64,000 nucleotides of DNA from the NCBI GenBank assembly GCA_015680685.1, contig MNCI01020473.1, positions 482,118 to 546,117 on the forward strand, written 5' to 3'. The notes beneath the pieces were generated by a model. That model saw only the letters and a program-made list of their open reading frames with translations. It had not been told where the DNA came from and ran no database searches. The translations under genes were made by a program, and so were the position numbers. This stretch comes from Gnetum montanum. Its lineage: Eukaryota; Streptophyta; Gnetopsida; Gnetales; Gnetaceae. Positions 9,996-20,962 of the stretch are shown here, in pieces (position 1 is the stretch's first letter; each line of letters starts with the position of its first letter).

Positions 9996-11690
9996 AGGCT
10001 TGGACCATATTTGTGAATGGTTTCATTTATGATGCGAACCTGTTCCAAGTTCAGATTAAAGGCCGTAGCGACTGCTCTGGCTGGCACCTTAAACAGAGCC
10101 TCGCTCTGAGTCTGTACCAAAAACAAAAACATACACAACAATTTAAGTTATACAATAGTTATATATATATATATATATATATTAATTAGTGTACATACAC
10201 TGTTGAGGGCGGAGATGTAGTCGTCTTCCTGGGTGCCGACGTTGAGTTCAAAGTGAAGCATGCTTCGGTGATATCGCCAGGGTAAAGAATGTCGATGTGG
10301 GGATCGCCGCGGGTATCCATGAAACCTACCTGCAGAGGTCCTCCTGATATGAGCGTCAGCACCTCTGTTTCCCGTGGATGTGTGTGGTAGATTGCTCCCG
10401 CATGGAACCATCTTGAACCTCACCAGTGTCAGCCCCTGCGACCTATCATGTACAGACCCAGTTATACAGGTACAAGTAGAATGGAAAGTTAGAGAGCAGA
10501 GTTATGAGAATCTTAATTAAGAGAGAACTTCTTTGAGATTTAGCCTGGAATGACTCTTGTGAAGGGTAAGATGCAAGTAGCAGGTTTTGTATCTGATGTT
10601 CTTTCAAGTTAGTAATACCTCACTTCACTTTTTGGTTGTAGGTTGGAGGTTATTGGAATCATGTATATGTACCGTATTACATATAGCTAACAAGAAACTT
10701 TTTTACAACTTAAGTGGAATCTTATAGTTCAGTGATATTCATAGAAGTCAAACTCAAAACTTGGAGATTCTAAATAAAAGGTCTTATCAACTCAATCTTC
10801 CCTTCAGTGTGAACCCATCTATCCATCTATTCAATATAATGAATCATCCTTATACCCTTTACATAATTTATGGATCACCTCATCATATATAGGATATAGG
10901 ATAAAAAGTATGAAAGGTATGAAGATAATGATGACAAGCTATACCGACATCATTTTTAGAAAGATAAATAGAATATGAGTGACATAAGTGAATTGGTAAA
11001 GTGAATCATGGATTCATGAAAAGTTAAATAAAATGCAAATACTACGGCTACCAAGCGTGTCACTTTAACCATAACCTTGTCATGACATTAACCATAAGCT
11101 TGTAGTGACATAATGATAATCGAATTATAATATATGTAATGGTCGTTATCGTTTAAAAATAAATAAAAAATGGATGGCATAAGGTAATCAGAATCATGGC
11201 ACATTGAATAAAAAACTGATAAAACTAATCGTGCTTCTCAACAGTGTCACTTTAACTATATGTTTTAGCCAACTTTAAAAGAGATCGGGCATCTGCAGGC
11301 ATTCCAGAACCCATTAATCTGGTGATAACCCATTTAAGTAAATCTCCATTAATTTGGTGATAACCCATTTAAGTATGTCTCATGAACATTATATTGAATA
11401 TAAATTATCTAAGGAATGGAATACTGAATATCATATCATGAGCACGAGAATGAAGATAATACAGATTCATGAATTTTGATAGACATATACTTGAGAGCAG
11501 GAAAGTTGTCAACGTTGGTGGATGCCCTAAGGCCGGCCGTGTCAACGCTGACATCCCCATTTTTGAAAATATCGCGTAAAGTGAAGAAGTTCAGGCCTTC
11601 TTCAAAATCCCTCACTGGGTCCGGATCTGATGCATATGCCATTACTACCAGTACTAACAACACACCCGCCACTGTTACCTTCTGCAACAC
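9938..11690 (-). pseudogene. Germin-like protein (cupin) gene, three exons, probably a pseudogene
   Basis: Secreted germin-like proteins are single-cupin, usually manganese-binding, cell-wall proteins; some act as superoxide dismutase or oxalate oxidase. Exon 1 (11690-11491) encodes a hydrophobic signal peptide ending VVMAYA, then SDPDPVRDF and NFPALK. Intron 1 is 11490-10443 (GT...AG), exon 2 10442-10199, intron 2 10198-10112, exon 3 10111-9938; total 206 codons, normal for the family. Exon 2 carries HTHPRETEV (cupin box 1) and HFELNVG (box 2). Lesions: the expected start is GTG at 11690 with no in-frame ATG upstream; one extra T near 10402 puts HTHPRETEV out of frame; a loss of about 10 bp near 10268 removes the FPxG segment and restores the frame. 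The N-terminal cysteine pair of most germins is absent (DFEEG), as in some germin-like subfamilies. Confidence 0.85.
10160..10182. repeat. (AT)n microsatellite in intron 2 of the germin-like gene
   Basis: Uninterrupted alternating AT/TA of about 22 bp inside the 87-bp second intron, close to the 5' splice site on the minus strand. Confidence 0.9.
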
Positions 11691-11764
11691 CGGCGTTCTT
11701 TGTTGATAGAAAGATAAAACGATCGGAGGATATATCTTTGTTGCAATCCATTGCTGCTGCTGCC

Positions 11765-11770
11765 TTTATA
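11765..11770 (-). promoter_or_regulatory. TATA box of the germin-like gene
   Basis: TATAAA on the minus strand, 75 bp upstream of the expected start codon position at 11690. It predicts a transcription start near 11737 and a 5' leader of about 45 bp. The spacing supports 11690 as the ancestral start codon, now GTG. Confidence 0.6.
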
Positions 11771-13030
11771 GTGCCGCAGGAGCCCCCACATAGAGAAAAT
11801 GGCTGCCATTCTCACAGCAACCAAGAACAGGAAGTTGAAGACACAGCAGCAGCACCGCACGGTATATTCATATTCATTATCGCTATGGAAAAGTTTGCCT
11901 CAGCTTGGCTGACTCGTTCACCATTCAAAGATGCAGCTTCCAATTATGTTTTAGGGCACCACCGAGTGGTCGCTCCACTGACCACAGTTGAGCTGCCCTT
12001 TCTATGTTTGCCAACACGTCCTTTGTTGTAGTTTACAGGCTTAACAACTGTTTAATACAACTGGAAACTTTTCTATGCATAATCTTTGGAAGAATGTTAT
12101 CCAGAAATTCCCTGCTACTAATTGATTAAAAATTAATCTTTTTTAGGATTCTGTAGCATCAGTATTGGGCAATGATTGCAGAAGGGAAAATCATTCTAAG
12201 ATAAATAATGTGTTCTTCCACTTTTGGGAATATGCATACCCTCTATTTTAAATGAACATTATGATGTTGGGCATAACTATTATTTTGGTTTTTGGTTTCA
12301 ATGCCCTATATTAATATCTGGGCTTTTTGATTGGTTAAAAATAAGGTTGGGATTCTCTCTCCCTAGAGGTGAGGAATGATCCTTCTAGTGGGTTAGTTCC
12401 TAGATGGCCTTACAATCTAGTTGTTCATCTATTTTACTGAAGGATCCTTTTTCATTCATGATGTTATTTCTGCTATGATTGCTAATTTGAGGTTCACTCC
12501 TTTATATAAATAACCAAAATTTCCCTTAAAAATTACCTTTTTGCATTTTAGATATTTTTGGTTATTCATTAAATTAAAAAAATACAAATGAAATAAATGA
12601 CAGAGTGATTTTCTTAAGTACTAATTGGATTTTATTTCAAATTTATTGTAGTATATGAAGTAAAAGCATTATTGGTGATGTGAACTAATTATTACATGTA
12701 CCATCAAATAAAAGCATCATGAACTACTAGTATTAGATTCTGTGATGGGATTTATAGAAATACCTTAAAATGAAAATAAAAGGTACCTTTGACTAACACC
12801 ATCTATATTAATAACTATATCTAGCTATGTCACCATAGTCTCAACACTAACATTGTACTTTTGAAAAGTTATAAGGAAATACTATGGTACTTATAGCAAT
12901 GCTACTTTATATACCACATAGCACATATGCTATTAAAATATAATATATTAAAAATAAAAATTCAAAGTATAAAATTAGAAAAATATTGCAAAGGGAAGAA
13001 ATAATCAAATAACAAGAAAGAAAGGCATAA
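11771..13030. other. Upstream flank of the germin-like gene; no further gene seen
   Basis: Up to about 12050 base composition is more balanced, with several CpG and CAG-rich stretches, consistent with promoter-proximal single-copy DNA. From 12050 it turns A/T-rich. No coding similarity or repeat boundary recognised. Confidence 0.5.
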
Positions 13031-13714
13031 TGGTTTGGGGATGTCTTTTTAGGTTTTCATCCTTACAACTAATCTTGAAAAACTTCTCCTTTGAGGTAGA
13101 AAAACAATTAGACTTTGTCCTCATTTAGAAGTACCCAAATGGGTTTTCACTTTGTCCTAAAAGTTTTCTATTAATCAAAAAGAAAAGCTAAAGAAAGAAA
13201 TCTACAATATGGAAGATACATTCATCCATTTTTTTTTTACTTGTCCTCTTACTTGTAGCTCTTGGACTTGGTGTAGCAAGTATTTATATAGTTTTCAAAT
13301 TATCCTAAATGAAGTTTTATTTGATGACACTCCTTAACTTCAAGGATTTCTACTTCATACATGGAGTTTCCTTCATCTACTTATTCTTTATGTCATCTAA
13401 AATTTCAATGTAATATAGTTTTTCACAATGATTATCTAGCTAATTCTCCCCCATTCTCAATTCAAGGTGACATCATTTAATAATTAATGCTTCAACTAAA
13501 TTCCTATACTATTACATTTAACAAATGTAACCTTTGTGCCATATCATCATAACATATTAATCTACTTTGAAATTTTTACAAATGGGTTTTTTGTATGCTT
13601 TTCCAAGATTACTTGTATTCTTAGTGTATTTCTTTCAAATTTCATGATTGAATTTCTCCTTTTGTTCTTTGCTATTATTCTTATTTTTTTCTTATTTAAG
13701 GTGTAAATAAACCA
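13031..13714 (+). repeat. Copia-type 5' LTR
   Basis: Proposed termini form an inverted repeat, TGGTTT...AAACCA. A TATTTATATA promoter-like box lies at 13281-13290. The segment ends immediately before a primer site resembling that for initiator tRNA-Met. The right end is well supported by the primer site; the left end rests only on the short terminal match. No target duplication could be checked because the 3' LTR was not found. Confidence 0.5.
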
Positions 13715-13716
13715 AT

Positions 13717-13728
13717 TGGTATTAGAAA
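13717..13728 (+). promoter_or_regulatory. Primer-binding site, initiator tRNA-Met type
   Basis: TGGTATTAGAAA differs at three positions from TGGTATCAGAGC, the complement of the plant initiator tRNA-Met 3' end used by copia elements. Two bases separate it from the LTR end. Confidence 0.6.
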
Positions 13729-13796
13729 AAGGTTGATTTGATTGCTAAGACACTTACTTTATTAAGTAAATTAAAATAATGAGCAATTTTAAATAC

Positions 13797-13880
13797 ATCA
13801 TGGAAGTAGTAAAATTCAAAGGAAGCAATTATGAATTCTAAAAGATTCATATAAAAAATCTCTTAGTTAAAAAGAAGCAA
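13797..13880 (+). pseudogene. Copia gag N-terminal fragment
   Basis: ATG about 80 bp after the primer site opens MEVVKFKGSNYEF, then a stop where Trp or Gln is expected, then KIHIKNLLVKKK. This is the usual start of copia Gag (KFDGSNY-x-x-W-K). Similarity fades after about 13880. Confidence 0.5.
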
Positions 13881-14370
13881 GAAGCCTCCATCATCATCAT
13901 AATCCTATTTGTAAGAAAGGAAGATTAGAAACACTTGAAACTAGTGCCATTCTTCAAGGAGTTGAAGAAGTTGGAAGGGAACCTAGAGGAAGAGGAGATT
14001 TGGATAGCCCCTACAAAGTGGACTAGGTTCAAACTGAACTACTATAAAACTTGGTAAGAACTCTCCCTTTTTTTTATTTATTGTATTTTGTTTTTTTTTT
14101 TTACTCCTAGATTTGCTTCATTTTACTTTAGTTTTATTTAAATGTTTTTTAAATACTCTTTGGTCATCAAACTATGATTGGTAGATTTTGAATTTTTGAG
14201 ACATACTATTCATCATTCCACCCCACCCCCCTCTCTTGTGTCATCCCTTCTAAGGTATTCTTTTCAATTCATAATTGGTCTTGAAGCCTAGTTTCTTGAT
14301 TACCAAACTAATATCCATCAAGAGTTTGTTCTTATTTCAGCATGTCTATTTTATGTGCACAATCCTTACA
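13881..14370. other. Unassigned spacer between two copia gag fragments
   Basis: Contains a Glu/Leu-rich readable stretch (about 13945-14052, FKELKKLEGNLEEEEIWIAP) ending at a GGTAAGAACT string that resembles a plant 5' splice site, then a poly-T tract. It may be a captured exon remnant or part of the copia element. No family recognised. Confidence 0.35.
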
Positions 14371-14813
14371 TAAACCTCCATAATTTGATGGCTTAAATTA
14401 CATCTACTAGAAGATAACGATGAGGTACTTTGTACAATTCTTGGATTTTGATATTTGGTCCTTGCTAGAGCATGGATATTTAGACCCTACAAAAATTCAC
14501 TCAACTCCAAGTAGTAACTCCTACACTAGATGTAAGGACATCAAGAAATGAACAAATGAAAAAGAAAAAGAGCTTATGTGACTAATGTAAAAGCCATGAA
14601 TGCATTCTATTATGCCTTGTGTATAGAGGAATTGGTAATTATAAAAGAGAAATACTTCTTCAAGATCATTGAAATTGCCAATGCTCTCAAAGATCTTAGG
14701 GTAGATTACCCTGATTTAAAGATTTGTTAAGATGTCTTTAGAAGTCTTACCATGAGGCCCCATGCTAAGGTTATAGCCATCTGAAAAGTAAAAGACATAA
14801 GTATCATGAAGGT
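14371..14813 (+). pseudogene. Copia gag (UBN2-like) fragment, interrupted
   Basis: Readable as FDGLNYIY, MRYFVQFLDFDIWSLLEHGY, then ALKDLRVDYPDLKICQDV, RSLTMRPHAKVIAI and KVKDISIMKV. These match the copia Gag order FDGxNYxxW, then the DVLRSLP...KVTAIEEAKDL segment. The frame breaks exactly at the insertion point of element AB. Twelve more host bases (21808-21819, reading on to Val-Asn-Glu) lie between AB and element C. It would normally form the virus-like particle; here it is disrupted and full of stops. Confidence 0.65.
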
Positions 14814-15640
14814 TGATGGGATGTGATATCGCATCAGCCACGATATTGCATCCCTTGTGATATTGCGTCGTTCCCCGCGATATCACATACGTGATATCAC
14901 GGTCCATCGCCAGTTCTATAAATAAGAGGTGGCTCTCCCTTATTTCTCACTCTAGGCCTAGACCGTAGCAAAACTTGAGCAATTCTACCTCTCTAGAGAT
15001 AGAATAATTTCCATGTGTCCACAGTAGGAACTCCAAAGTGAATGGATCTTTATTCGAGCAAATATTGTACCTGAGCACAAGTTTGTGTATGAAAATAAAG
15101 ACAAACTTTTGGATAAACCTTGCAGTGCATGAATTGAGCTAATTAAGATTTTAGTTACTATTATTTATTGTTTATCATTTAAATGATTTATTAGTTAATT
15201 AAATCTCTTTCAACCCTTCTCCCATAGTTAAGTGTAGTTAGTACGATTGCTTCGAGCACGTGCGTTATGCTTGGTAATCCCAATAATGAATAGCGTTTGG
15301 TAATTAAGGTTGCATTGGTTCAGTGTGTGAGTGGTAAGTGGGAATAGATGTTGATGCTAGGTTAATTAAGGCTTAGTTAGTTAGTTAAAGTTAGTCAATT
15401 AGTCTCTTCACCCTTTACCTCATTAGCATGGGTGATAAAAGATAAAAGTTATAAAAATCACATACCTCAGACTTACTTAACCATACAATCATAACAACTA
15501 CAAGTCTGGGAAGACAACGAATGATTAACCTTAAGTGTTCCATAAGGAATGTAGGCACTTAGTCTACGAAGTTTGACCAGATCGTGCATGTAACGCTCGT
15601 ATTATTATGGTTGAGTGTAGGGGTACCTCACCACTCATCA
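14814..15640 (+). repeat. 5' LTR of element AB
   Basis: TGATGGG...CACTCATCA. The first 100 bp hold five palindromic GATATC-type motifs (GCGATATCAC and variants). TATAAATA lies at 14917-14924. TCTTTATT (15047-15054) and AATAAAGA (15094-15101) can pair as a stem over the likely poly(A) region. It closely matches 20963-21807. Confidence 0.93.
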
Positions 15641-15660
15641 TTGGCGCCCTTGTTAGGGAC
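15641..15660 (+). promoter_or_regulatory. Primer-binding site of AB, tRNA-Asp type
   Basis: TTGGCGCCCTTGTTAGGGAC directly after the LTR. The complement of the plant tRNA-Asp 3' end is TGGCGCCGTTGCCGGGGAT; most positions agree. The same site, more decayed, follows the 5' LTRs of C, F and G. Confidence 0.8.
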
Positions 15661-15781
15661 TAAGTGTTTGTGCGCTAAGTAGAACATAGGAAACCATCCA
15701 CATCGTTGGGAGATTAACGAACCCTTAGGGTTAATCTATAGAAAATTTAACAATGGTAAAACAGCACACTGATAAGACACA

Positions 15782-18010
15782 ATGTCTTCTTCTTCTTCTC
15801 ATAAAAGCACATCACCACCTAGGGATCACACAAGAGCCAGTTAGCGGTCTAACACAAGTAACCCAGATTCGCCAGTTCCTCAACAGCATTAGGTAGTGTA
15901 TACTCATCATGATGAGTATATACCCAATTTTACCTTTATCCTCCATCAATATGAACAACTATGATGGAGAGACTTGCAAGGTAACATAGTGTTACCTCCA
16001 AATTGTTCATTCCCAAACATGCTCCTCTGTGCTCTTGAACAAATTGACATGACACAGCTATATGCTGAATACATTGTAGGAGATTTTGACACAAGGGATT
16101 ACCATCCCACAGCAGCACAACGTTTAAGGGAATCAAGGAAGGAGAGCTACCATACATCGTTGAAGGGCAAAGGGCCCGATAATGCTTCACACGTCATTAG
16201 AGAAATTAAGGGTGGCGAATCTATCTCAATAGGTTCTCCACAAAATGATATTCCCCCTCCTAACAATGGCGAGGAGGAGGGGTATCAAAACCTACACTCC
16301 ACTATTTACAACCCTGGTTCTGATCCCCGTGAACACCAACTATTCACTGAGGGAACACAAGCATAAGATAAGGGTAAGCATTCTGATCATCACCATGATC
16401 GGGGCCATAGCCACTGAAGAGAAGGTAAGAAACATCGTCATGGTGATGGTTCCCCTTCTTCTTCCCCTTCATCACATCATTCACCCTCTCCTTCCACATT
16501 AGGACGTAGTCAGAAGGAGCACAATGGTGAGGATAAGGGTAAGCAAGATGAGAGACCTCGACGAGAGAGTCGAGAGAGAGGATGAGGGCATTCACAAGAA
16601 TCAAGGCATAGAAGGGAAAATAGGGAACCACGTAGGCATCATAGACGTCATGAGAGAGATGACCATAACAAACCCCTACTAGCAACCCGAAGTATGTTAG
16701 ATATTACGGAGGCTATGAGAATACCTACAAGGCATCAGAAAGATATCCGGATCAAGAGATTAGATATGAATAATATCCCACGCTTTGAGGGGGATTACAA
16801 TGTTGATCCGTAGAATCATTTACAGGAATTCCCTGATGCCTACGCCTTGCAAAATATCGAAAATGAATGGCAGGAATTTAAGTTGTTTCCAAAGACATTC
16901 ATAAAAGAGGCAGAAATTTGGTACCAATCTTTAGAACTGAAAACCATTAGGAGGTGGAGTACGATGTTAGAATTGTTTAATGATAAATATCAAACGTACT
17001 CCAGAGTGTCCAACTTGCATAAGCAAATCCAAGGATGGAAGCAAGGTACTCATGAGCCCTTGGATGCTACCATGGGTCGATACTATGCATTGCTACATCG
17101 TTGCCCAGGCCATGGTTACGCACAATGGGATCGACTCTGCCACCTCGTAGATGGGCTAAGATACAAAACTAGGAGAACCCTTGGGACATATGCCTAAGGG
17201 AGACTATTTGAACTTAGATCCCATGAAATTCATCGATTTTTGGAGCAAGTAGCTAAAGAAGAAGAAGAGCTATGAAAAAGAGAAAGCACAAAAGAATATA
17301 ACTGCGATGAGGAGGATAAGTCACCACTCGAAGAGTTGGTGAATAGGAAAACCTTGTTGCTCCAAAAGCTAACAATAGAAGTGTCGGCTAAGGTAGATGA
17401 AATATGGAGCTCCTTAGATGGTAAAATTCAAACTGTCCTGAAAATCATAGAGGAATCTAAGGAGGAATGAAGTAGTGCCAATGATACGAAAAAACGAAGA
17501 GATTTAGACTATGCACGTAACAAGGGTAAGGGAAAAACGACTATCGCCAGATTCAGATATAGACAATGACGATGGATGTGAGATCTGCCAATATGACCAT
17601 CCTAAGGGATGTTGCCCAATAATCTCACATCTATAATAGTCTGGGGTGTATGCACTCAACCCAAGACTTAATAGATGACAGGAACCCCAAAGGTTACCTT
17701 ATCCCCAAGGTAACCTAAGGTAGTTCCACCAACCGTTAACGTATTATCCAAGTGGAACTCTGCCACAACCTATTGGGCAACACAAGCAGTGGCAACACAC
17801 ATAGTCATGAGGGATGCCACCTCCTAGACAAAAATACCCTTACTGATAACCAGATCCTTATGGCTATTATGTGCAGTAGCTGGTTTCTCCAAGTGACGCT
17901 ATGGGTCACGCAACCCCACAACATCACTACCAAGTTTGGGAGTATTTTAGGACTCCTTCTCCTACGGAAGACACACCACACAAGTACCATCCTCCGAATC
18001 TAGCTACCAC
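15782..18010 (+). pseudogene. gag of element AB, few stops in the core
   Basis: ATG at 15782 opens a Ser-rich MSSSSSHKST. An N-terminal tract with YIPNFTFILHQYEQL follows. The retrotransposon Gag core is open for 116 codons (16847-17197), with WQEFKLFPKTFIKEAEIWYQ, LFNDKYQTYSRVSNL and PLDATMGRYYALLHR. A zinc-knuckle-like CEICQYDHPKGC (about 17580-17615) has the spacing C-x2-C-x3-H-x3-C, shorter than the usual CCHC knuckle. A Pro/His/Gln-rich linker then runs to the protease. Gag would form the particle and bind RNA. Stops at 15855, 15891 and later show decay, but this is the best-preserved gag in the window. Confidence 0.85.
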
Positions 18011-18830
18011 TCATACACCGATAGTTCCACTACCACCTGCTCCAACAATGTAGGGGGAACTCCCCACTCAACTACAACAATGCACTACTACAAGAGCTGT
18101 AAATCTTCAACTTGTTGCTGGTTCTGAAAACCATAAAAAGAGAAGACCTTTCTACAGAAACAAAAGCCCAAAAAAGCTCTCACAACCACAAGAGGTTGAG
18201 TCTGTACATGCACCTCCAACAAATAATGCTTTAGAGCTCACTTCAAACCAACAACAGGGCTTAATGTATACGGTTATGTTAACACATACCATTACTAACT
18301 GGATCAAGGTGGTCCACCTTCCTAGAAAATTCTCTAATCCTAGAAGTCCCTTAATCTATCTCCAAGTCGTTGGGAATGAACCTCATAAGGCTCTTCTTGA
18401 CTCAAGTTTTGGATTCAACCTAATATCATGAGAAATGTACAAAGCCTGAAACCTACCCGCACTCAAGAAGAGTAATATTCAACTAGAGCTAGCTGACCAG
18501 TGAATCACCATTCCCTTGGGATTAGTGGAGGACATCATTACCACTATGTGTGGTTGGTTTTACCCAACTGATTTCCTGGTGATAGAAGTTAACAGTAACA
18601 AAGGGGACTTTCCAAGTATAATGGGGAGGGCATGGCTCAAAACTATCAATGCATGCCTAGGGATCTGCAATCTTTCCTTGGAAATCTCTAAGGAAAACAT
18701 TTATGGAAAGATCGAGAAGAAGAAAGTTCCATGCATCACATACAGTGACATAGAGAGTGATGACATCGAGGAATGCTTAGCATCTCCTGCGTGCAATTGG
18801 TGTGCCCAAGAAACATAGATACAATGGTGC
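18011..18830 (+). pseudogene. Aspartic protease of element AB, catalytic triad lost
   Basis: SPLIYLQVVGNEPHKALLDSSFGFNLIS includes the active-site region, where the expected D-S/T-G reads D-S-S. Downstream, PLGLVEDIITTM, FYPTDFLVIEV, FPSIMGRAWLKTI matches the flap and the ILGRPFL-like second half; an open run covers 18516-18818. Retroviral-type proteases act as dimers to cleave Gag and Pol. No RT follows; the frame continues briefly into a linker (to about 18990) and then ends. Confidence 0.8.
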
Positions 18831-18989
18831 CTGTATGTAGCAACCACACAACAAGAGAACACCTAGTGGTTGACAGTTGATCAAGAAAGCAATCCATCAA
18901 CATGCATGAAACAAACTTGGGGAACAACTCATGCCCATAACGAAAGCATAGACACATTGGAATATGAGCGTCGCCAACTTCCACCCCTT

Positions 18990-19640
18990 AATTTAAAACA
19001 ATCAATTGGAAGAAGTTAGACACTTCTAAGAAATTCAAATAGGCATTCATTACTTTGGATCTCTCCCTTTCAATTTAGTCATGGGGGAGATGGCCACCTG
19101 TGCTAATCATTGAGGCCCTCAGTTCCTTTACATTTTTGTTTTACAACATCATTATACTTTTTCATTTCTTGTGTGTGTGTTATCCATCTTGTAAGTTTGT
19201 CACCTAATAAGTGTTGTTAATGATGGTATGAACTATTCCCCATTGATTGCTAATGTTGGTTTTTACCTTTAAGTTATGATGTTGATACTAAGGTATGTTT
19301 CTTTTGATATGACAGGCAATGAGTCCACTTCATCCATCCATCCATGAAATTCCATGGTCTCTCTTGTCTTGGAACTGTACAATCACTTTTTCAATAATAA
19401 GAACTATTAACAAATCAGTGACTGGGTATTTCTCAAACTAAGGAAGGACTCATGGATTGAAAAGGGTGTGACTTCAAGGGAACTTGATGCATGTGTTGGC
19501 CATTCTCTTGGGTTCTTAGATGTTTTCTTCTTGAGTTTTCTTACCATTCTTATGCTATCCAATTATTGAGAAGCTAAGCAAATAAAAAATTAACAAATTC
19601 TTTGCATGGTGTGGTTCTCACGCATAAACATAATAAACAT

Positions 19641-19679
<39 letters not shown>

Positions 19680-20951
19680 AAAAAAGAGAGAATTCAAAGC
19701 ACACCCATTAGACAAAATAATCACTTGGGCTATAAGAACTGGTTATGGAACTAAAATAAACATGTTCCCTCTAACTAAGGCCCTTCTCACTTCCCATTCT
19801 CTCTTCCTTCGTTTCATCATAATGGTGGTGGCTCTTTGAGGGATGCATTCTTGTTACTTTGAGTGGATGGATTGGCTGAATGCATTAATGCGAAGTCACT
19901 GGATGTGGTTTGTTTGAGGTTGGACTTGGAATGGGATTTACTAAGTCACATTAATCATGAAACACACAAGGGGCTGTTCACAACCTTGTTCTTGAGATTC
20001 CATTCCATTCTCTCCTTTTCATCATTCTTTCTCCATTGTTCATCTCATTGCTAGTTGCATCATTAGTGTATATCTTAGTGGATGCATTGGTTTCTTTTTG
20101 GTAAATTCTTGTGGTTAAGAATTTAACTCTTGTTCCAAATGACATTCCCAGAGCCTACAGACTCTTTGAATGTGGGTTTGTCAGGGAATTAAGGGCATGA
20201 TCCTGCTTTGGGGAGGATCCACTGGCATTCCTACTTGGTGCACTAGTTAAACTCTTTCCCTTAACATTTTTGCAATCCACTCTATTTTATTCATTTCCAT
20301 CTTGACATCCATTTTATCAGCGTTACAGTTGTTTCTTTTTCTTCATCCTTCTTGTTCCTTTTATTTTTCCATTCTCTTACTACCAAAGATCTGCGATTAA
20401 TCATGGGGGTCCTGGTCCAATTTTTTCAATTTTCTCCTAACCCCTACACCTTCAGTAGTCACCACTATTATATCTCCAGACCCGTATCAACCATACCACA
20501 ACTCAGCCAATGGACCTTTTACCAAAACAAGGTATTAACTGCATTGTGCTTCATTTACCCTTGCTAATATAAAGCCTGTGTTGTGTGTGTAGATGGTAAT
20601 CATGCAACAATGGATTGGATTTGGAGGGAACAATTGGAATGGATCAGTGCTAAAGTAGCTATGCAATGAGCAAGATCGATGGTGCGCTTATGGATAGACA
20701 ACAAAGGTACAATCTTGGCGTTGGCAGTAGCAAATTTCTTCTCTCTTCTCTCTTCTCTCTTAGCTACCAAATAAGGCCTGATGTCAAATGTATAAAGTGT
20801 TCACTCATGTTGTCGTGAACACCAGTTTTATCTTGTTTTGTAATGATGATCTATTCACATGTCATCCCATTCACCATTAGTTCCATTCAAGTCAATAATC
20901 CCATACCTTCCCAATATTTTGTAAGGAACTCAAGAACGATTTTCTATTTAG
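18990..20951 (+). other. 3' noncoding region of element AB
   Basis: About 2 kb without recognisable coding similarity. It starts with sequence that in element C follows the integrase tail. It contains a (GA)n tract and a TCTCT-rich stretch (about 20734-20760), and ends in the box shared by the superfamily just before the polypurine tract. No env-like ORF was recognised here, unlike F and G. Confidence 0.6.
19643..19675 (+). repeat. (GA)n microsatellite
   Basis: About 33 bp of uninterrupted GA/AG repeat inside the noncoding region of AB. Such tracts can bind plant GAGA factors, but none is implied here. Confidence 0.95.
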
Positions 20952-20962
20952 TCATGGGGGTA
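20952..20962 (+). promoter_or_regulatory. Polypurine tract of element AB
   Basis: TCATGGGGGTA immediately before the TGATGGG LTR start. The same string occurs at the corresponding place in I (41381-41391) and H (62959-62969), and with small changes in F and G. Confidence 0.8.

Noticed and set aside
11630-12031. Plus-strand open frame of 133 codons over the germin-like promoter and exon 1
   Set aside because: It overlaps the signal-peptide exon and TATA box on the opposite strand and shows no family similarity; it is a shadow of GC-richer DNA.
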